Made by a program: the position numbers and the translations under genes. Shown one piece after another: positions 58,000 through 64,000 of a DNA stretch of 64,000 nucleotides. The number at the start of each line of letters is the position of its first letter. The stretch's first letter is position 1. The stretch covers positions 77,992,186 to 78,056,185 of the forward strand of contig OU342630.1 in NCBI GenBank assembly GCA_910589415.1, in the 5' to 3' direction. The notes beneath the pieces were generated by a model. It had not been told where the DNA came from, made no database searches, and saw only the letters and a program-made list of their open reading frames with translations. This stretch comes from Malachius bipustulatus (lineage: Eukaryota > Arthropoda > Insecta > Coleoptera > Melyridae).

Positions 58000-58559
58000 T
58001 ATAGGCTATAGGGTTTTAAGAAAACTTCCCTACAATTAAAAATTTTAGTAGTCATTCAAGATCTTTTGCCATGTTCGCTTAAAAAATGTATGATTTTTTT
58101 CTTTGAAGCTTATTCTGAATGTTTGTACGGTGTTTTAGTATGTTGTTTTCAACAAGTAGTATATCATTGAGTTATCCAAATTCAATATACTGAAACAATT
58201 AAATAATAATCATTGACATTGAACTTACGGAGTTCAAAGTAAATTTTCGATTCCCATAATAATCTCTATTGCTAGATAGATGACAATACTAATAAAGATC
58301 GTGCATCCCGGTTGTAATCAATGACGGAAGAGTCAACAACCATTTAAATAAACAGAACTCATTTATAATTAAATTCCGAAATAATAACGGAAATTGTCCG
58401 AGGTTAACCCTAGAAATAATAAACTAAAAATAACCTAAGGTGGCCTTACGGAAAATCCTTAAACTTAACGACTGCTAAATTTTAGACCGTTAAAAAAATC
58501 AAGAAGCCGTAAATGTTTCTTCTAAAAAAATCTTCACAAAAAAAAAAACAATCACTGAA
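58000..58559. other. No recognised feature
   Basis: AT-rich spacer. Confidence 0.4.
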
Positions 58560-59010
58560 TGTCATAAATTAAGGCAAAATGATGTCATTTTGCTTGGCCT
58601 TGTGTTTTTTTTTTAATACATTCGTTGAAATTTTTTTGCTTTTTCAAAGAAGAAAGTTAAATTGTTGGAGTTTTTATTTGAACGTGATTGAATTTTGGTT
58701 TCCTTGATTTTTTGTATTGTATACCGAACGACATAAAAAAATTAATTAGTAAAACTTGTAATTAATTAATTAAAAACGCAAATTGATTATCAAAATATCT
58801 GAAATGTCAAATTGATACCTCTTGACGACTTATGTAAACCCACAAAAAATAATCAATTTATTTTCAAAATTTTCAATAAAAAAAATCTAGATTTTTCAGG
58901 TATTTCAGGATATTTCAGCAACAATCTGAAGTTTTTCCTTATTTTGTTTAGATTCTTATTAAGCATAAAATCGTGCAGTTGTTTTCTAATTTAATCGACC
59001 TCGTATCTGT
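58560..59010. repeat. Relic of foldback family A
   Basis: GTATACCGAACGACATAAAA, CTTGACGACTTATGTAAACC and CAGGTATTTCAGGATATTTC, then TTAATCGACCTCGTATCTGT, match the right arm of 33065-34076 in the same orientation. The left arm is missing. Confidence 0.6.
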
Positions 59011-60166
59011 TACCATTGGTGAGTACCTACCTACCCGATGGTGAGCATCGAATTGTTAACCGCTCCCTCCTCTCTCCACTGCATCTCCTCATTTGACATC
59101 CAATCCAAAAATATGCATATTACCTATCTACCTGCTGGTATTTTCCAGGATTCTTAACTTGGCCTATTATTCTTTAACATGTTTATTAATAATGCTTCTA
59201 TTGGGTGGAGGTCAACTACCTGACAAGGTGATGACTTTAAGCTCAGAAAAAATAGCTCTTTTGATGGCAGTCCTAAAATAAGTCATAAGAGAATTTTAAC
59301 TTCTAGTTTAACACTTAACTCAAAAAATACTCGTACATACCTAATGTCCATCAAGTTCTCATTTTTTACTTTCAAGTTTTAGGTCTTTTCTCTTACTCAT
59401 TTTTTGAATTGTTGTTTATTGGAAATGGTTTTTATTGTGAAAATACCCAAACTAAGATACCTACCTGTAGTTTGCTACATGAAATTTTGCTTAAAATTTC
59501 TATTAGGTAGAACTCAAAAATGAAATAATTTATAAAATAAAAAGAACAAGTGAAGGGGGGGGGGGGGGGGGTGACGGACTTGGGTCCTCGCTAAATGTGC
59601 GCATTGATTTTACAGAGTTATTTATATTAATTATTACTATTGTAATAATGATTTAATAACATTCAATAATTATTATTATTACACGACTGGAAGTCCCAGA
59701 AACAAACAATAGCCAACTCACCTGAGAGCGTTTTGTATTATATCATCAAGGTTCTTTCTTAAATCACTGCATTCTACAGTTGCTGTCAAACTTACCATAT
59801 TGTGCATAGTATCATAATAGTAATACTCCTAAATAATAACCATGACAATAACAATAAGAATAAGATGTTCCATTCATCAAGTAATAGTTCCAGTAGTAAC
59901 GTCGCTCAATTATTGTTCATTAGCCTTTCTCCTACAGAACGATTTGTATTCACCCAGTGATCTCGATTTTATTAAACCAAACACAGCGAAAGTCAGTAGT
60001 TTGGTGATCGATTCCAACAAGTGTCTGGGTTAGTAGTCGGATCTCGTGTCACCTGTGGAATTAAACAATTTTGCAATAAATAAATGCCATAAGTGTAATT
60101 ATTCTGTGATTTACGTGGTTATATTTTTTAAATGAGTGCGGTTTCTAATGTTTTAAGTGTTTGCAG
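59011..60166. other. Possible upstream region of a gene starting at 60.2 kb
   Basis: A run of 17 G lies at 59555-59571. Around 59940-60050 the sequence becomes less AT-rich, with GTCAGTAG (initiator-like) and TCTGG|GTTAGT (donor-like), which could be a 5' UTR exon. Nothing here is proven. Confidence 0.25.
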
Positions 60167-60219
60167 TCGCTAGGAAAATGGGTTTGAAGATCGAGGAAAA
60201 AGACCCGGAAAATGAAAAG
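60167..60219 (+). CDS. Candidate first coding exon of another gene
   Basis: Acceptor AAGTGTTTGCAG, then ATG in a good context (AAAATGG) at 60178 reading MGLKIEEKDPENEK and a donor GTATAA at 60220, phase 0. Short charged N-termini like this precede the first membrane helix in insect POT transporters, so a second, paralogous transporter beginning here is one idea. No further exon of it is visible in the remaining 3.8 kb. Confidence 0.35.
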
Positions 60220-60531
60220 GTATAATAATTAGGTACCTACTATTCGATCATCACTAATTGACTCGCGCGGTATGTTACCTTGGCTGATGTATTGTTGCTT
60301 ACTGTATTTGTAAATTACAGTGTGTTCGATAACTGATTTAGATATAAAATAATTTAAATTTGTTGACACTATTCAAAACAATTTTTTCTTACTTTAACTA
60401 ATTAAAAATAAAATTTATGTTTTCAACCCTAACTTGGAAGAATCTCTGCATACTGATTGATGATAGGTAAATAAAACACTAGTGTTTTAAAATAAAATTT
60501 TATATCGGTGGCTATTAACGATGTTACACGT

Positions 60532-60561
60532 GTTTCGCCGCTTTCAAAGCCGCATCTTCAG
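60532..60561 (-). ncRNA. Hammerhead-like core, second copy
   Basis: On the - strand CTGAAGA (60561-60555), a GCGGCTTT/AAAGCGGC stem with one G-G mismatch, then GAAAC (60536-60532) and ACGTGTAAC. The CACGTG after GAAA is typical of the very short helix III in Penelope-type ribozymes. Downstream TTATTTTAAAACACTAGTGTTTTATTT also occurs near 63.8 and 11.57 kb in related forms. Confidence 0.45.
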
Positions 60562-60805
60562 GCAAATGTAAATGAATATTGAAATTATTGATATTACTAT
60601 TATTATTATTATTATTCATTTTTTGTCCAAAAGAAACTTACAATTTCCAGTTACAGTACAATTTATACATACATTTGAGATACAGAAATATGGTGGTCAT
60701 CAAAGCAAACAAAATTACACATCACATCAGGTTATTTAACACAAATAGCTAGCAATAATTCTCATTGTACACCTATCATTATCAATAACATAGGATATGT
60801 ATTAT

Positions 60806-61481
60806 TATACAGGGTGTAAAGTAGCTAAAAAAAATAAAAACATAGAACAAAGATAATTTATCAAAAAAAATATTATTTTTCAATCTCGGGAACCGTATAA
60901 GATACAGAATTCAAATTTTGGTCTTATCAATGATTTTAGCTACCTACCTACTTTTTTAAGGCTTACTATTTTTTTTCTATACGACAGAGTGGGGGAGATT
61001 TTGGGGTTGCGTGAGTATTTTTTGCCCCTAAGATGACACTAGGCAAATTGATATTTTAAAAGCACATTTTTAACCGGAAATATTTTCTACACAAAAAAGT
61101 ACTCTTGGTCATAATTGCTAACGGGAGCCGTTTGCGATAAAAACTGCCATTTACGATGATAAAAACTCGCTTTGATTGTTTCAAAACATGTATCGGAAAA
61201 TGATGGGCAAAAACTTCTCTCATTTCTGAGATATCCGCGAAACGCACATCGAAACTACTTAATTGATATTAAAAAGGTAGCTAATATCAATGATAAAACA
61301 TGTACAAAAGCTGAGTTCTGTATCTAGAACGGTTCTTGAGATATCAAAATAATAGAAAATTATATTTTTTGACACCCAGAACTCCAAACCGGTGCAAAAA
61401 CGTTAAAAGAATTTTTTTGATTATTTTTTACCAAAGAATCTGTTTTTAAATTGTCGCAAGATCGAAGATACACCCTGTATA
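60806..61481. mobile_element. Foldback family B, copy 2
   Basis: Ends TATACAGGGTGTAAAGTAGC and ..GAAGATACACCCTGTATA. The inside shares CTCGGGAACCGTATAAGATA, ATGATTTTAGCTACCTACC and ACATGTACAAAAGCTGAGTT with 14789-15550. Confidence 0.75.
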
Positions 61482-62214
61482 CAGTGCGAAACGTACTTAG
61501 GAAATAAAATTCACTATTCAAAGAAAAAACACGGTTTTAAAAAAAAATCTCACACGCCACAACTTCAAATTTTTATTTGCCATTTTTTAAGCGTCAATTT
61601 GAAATTTTACTCCCACCGCTCTCACCCCCACCATTAAGGCCATTTTTTTTAATAGTTAAAGTGACTTACCGGGGAAAAATCCATGCTGAATGGGTGAGAT
61701 ACGGTTTTTTATCGTATAATTTGAATTGAAACAGTTTTTTCGTTTGAATAGGTAAACTTGAAAGAAAAACTATGTTTATTTTTAACGGGGTAACTACTTA
61801 ACATTTTTTAATCAAAATTAAATTCGTTAGGTACCTACTCTCGGTACCAAAATATCCTACAAAATAAATTTTTTATCGAAAAAAAAAATTAAACTACCCT
61901 GTATAATAATAATCATTAATTTTGAAATAATCTATAGTTATCTTTAACACCGTTTGTCAAATATTGCATCCTAATCGCCAGTAATTGAGGAAATAGGATA
62001 AAAATATGGTAGTTTTTGTAATATCTCCAAAACTGTTGTTTGAACGAGGAAATGAAAACCTAATTTAGGCCTGCTGTGGAAAAGAAATCGCGTCTATGAT
62101 TGAATCTGTAAAATTTCTAACAACCATAATATTTTCAATTTTACAGTTAACAAATTTAGTCTTGATTCAATGAATATTTTCTCTCAGAGTGTTGAGTGTT
62201 TTTTTATATATAAA
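61482..62214. other. No recognised feature
   Basis: AT-rich. A CCCTGTATAATAATAATC piece at about 61896 looks like an isolated foldback end. Confidence 0.35.
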
Positions 62215-63455
62215 ATAGTCACTATTGAGGACGATATCACATTACGAAAATCACTCAAACTCAGCAAATATCCCCCGATCCTGACTCCCAGATCCGGAAA
62301 AAGTATAGTTTTCCAAAATTCACTTGCCCACGATGTTATACATTCACACTGTATTGCACATGAAGGGTATCATACGGAAAACGCTACACAGTGAATAATA
62401 ATATCAAGGATCCAAGCCACTCTGGTTTAAAAACTGATGGTTTCCTAGAGAACTGTATAGGATCCTAGGAAACCTGGTAGTTTCCAAGGGAACTGTATTT
62501 TTTGAAAGATGACATTATTTTTATAGTATTTTTGAAATAATCTTTACATGTAGTCCCTATCTCTATGTTACCTTTTCTATGCTACACGGGGTATACAGGG
62601 TGAGTTATTTTAATCTTCGAACCCGGATATCTCTGTTGGTAAGCCAGATACAAAAAGATTGTGCAGACAAAAGTTGTTCAGGGCAATGGGGGTCATCTGA
62701 CTGTACTAATGACTTTGACCTTCTAGATCAATTTCAAGATCATTTGGCAGCTAGGTTAAATTTTTATCAGAACACCTTGTATATTATTGTTTTTTCATAT
62801 TTTTTTGAGAAAATCCAAGAAGAATAGTTTTTACAGTTGCAGTCTAAAATGAGTAGGTAATGAGTTATAAACAACTGAAAATCGCAAGAGACGGTTCGAG
62901 ATATCAGAAAAGGACACACACGTCCCTATATTAACTTTTCGTGTGTTACCTAACAGTGAAATTGTTATAGAGGGTGATCAAGATTATCAGATTTTTCATC
63001 AGAGTATAAAAATTTCATCTACATCATAAAATGGTAGGTATGATGGTAGAGATGAGAAAAATGGCTTAGATTTTCGATTTTTTTTACACGATGTTTATTT
63101 CTCTAAAATTTCAAATTATATATTTTCAAAATCTGTTTTTTCAAATTTAAAGGTAATGTAAAAAATGCATTTTTAAAATAAAGTTAGCCAGTGGCGTGCA
63201 TAGGAAAAGGGACAAAATTGTTAAATTTTTCCAAATTTGTTTGTTTTGTTATAAGCTCAAAAATCCATTTTATAGCACCTTTCAAACGAAATGAAATGAA
63301 ATTTTCACAGTAAACCAATACGAACGCTAATATGACCTGACCATGGACATGCAATTACAGAAAGCCAATTTAAAAAGCGGTGAAAATATTCATATTATTT
63401 GGAGTCGCACAAAAATACACTATTCATGCGATTGATGCGTAAGAAGGTTTTTTTA
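62215..63455. repeat. Family E, truncated copy
   Basis: Left: CTATTGAGGACGATATCAC to TTCACTTGCCCACGATG, as at 34330-34447 but without the AT run. Right: GCCAGTGGCGTGCATAGGAA through CAGTAAACCA and GATTGATGCGTAAGAAGG, as at 36155-36405. In between is a TATACAGGGTGAGTTATTTT foldback piece (62594-62790). Confidence 0.65.
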
Positions 63456-63601
63456 TAGGTACCTACCTATACTTACAATAATAATTACTCACGTTGCCTT
63501 GAGAAATATATTTTTGTAACTACAAAAGCATAATATTATAAATAATAAATCAAAATGAAATAACTTGTTTCACTTCAGGGAGTCCTAATTAACTAATAAC
63601 T

Positions 63602-63960
63602 ATACAGGGTGTTCCAGTTTGTATGTTCATAATACCGGCAAACGGTAGAACACGTAAAAATAATTGCACTTTTTTTATATAAAGTATGGCTCTAAAACGC
63701 TTTCTTTTTTAAATACAGATTAGAGCGTTTTAAAAGTAGCGAAACACGTGTAACGTTTATTGTATCCATCAATATACAGTAGAATTTTTTAAAACGTTAT
63801 TGTTTTATTTATCATCAATCATTTACAAGTAGAATTTTTCATATTTCCCATTTTCCCATGTTTCTTGGCTGTTAGGTTGAGTATAATGCATTTAGGTAAG
63901 TAGTGTATTCTTTTTTTTTCAAAAACTAATCAAGATATTAGAAAAAATCAAGAGACATAA
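63602..63960. repeat. Penelope-type terminal fragment
   Basis: After a TATACAGGGTGTTCCAGTTT end, GCTCTAAAACGCTTTC and GAGCGTTTTAAAAGTAGC form a hairpin and lead into GAAACACGTGTAACG (63741-63755), the same block as after the hammerhead-like core at 60532. The CTGANGA box is degraded here. Downstream AAAACGTTATTGTTTTATTT parallels the 60.49-kb copy. Confidence 0.4.
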
Positions 63961-64000
63961 AAATTTTATTTCTAGTAGTTTGATCTAAAAATCAAACATA

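Overview
This is an AT-rich, transposon-dense piece of a nuclear insect genome. GT-AG introns, many decayed transposon families typical of insects, and dozens of short palindromic elements ending in TATACAGGGTG/CACCCTGTATA support this. I cannot fix the order from the sequence. Beetle or true bug would fit, but that is a guess.

The one clear host gene is a proton-coupled oligopeptide transporter (POT/PTR2, SLC15 family). It runs on the + strand from about 20.1 to 28.7 kb. Fourteen coding exons join with consistent phases into a 718-residue protein if translation starts at 20098; the true 5' end is unresolved. Intron 7 carries a decayed partial copy of exon 7.

The largest intact mobile element is a Ty3/gypsy-type LTR retrotransposon at 36614-45488, on the - strand. 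It has near-identical 1578/1579-bp LTRs, an AGTC target duplication, a Gag ORF, and a protease-RT ORF in the -1 frame behind an A AAA AAC slippery site. The pol frame stops abruptly after the RT tether: RNase H and integrase are gone, and the sequence runs into four ~114-bp tandem repeats and a GATA-motif-rich tract. The insertion splits what looks like the last exon of an unidentified - strand gene. A phase-matched upstream exon lies at 47475-47615.

The left end (0-11 kb) is a graveyard: a mariner transposase relic, a BEL/Pao integrase relic with LTR, a LINE (Jockey/R1-like) relic, a 1.94-kb TIR element, and a Penelope-like RT relic. From 11 to 20 kb and through most of 29-36 and 48-64 kb the DNA is a mosaic of foldback elements, often nested, with Harbinger-like, Tc1-like and other MITEs. 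Several low-complexity candidate exons on the + strand (46.5-54.7 kb) and a candidate first coding exon at 60.2 kb hint at further genes whose main bodies are not visible here.

No CRISPR array, rRNA or true tRNA gene was seen. I did not find a convincing new biological system. The most unusual signals are the hammerhead-ribozyme-like motifs in Penelope-type ends, the domain-deleted but apparently young gypsy element, and the density and nesting of the foldback families.
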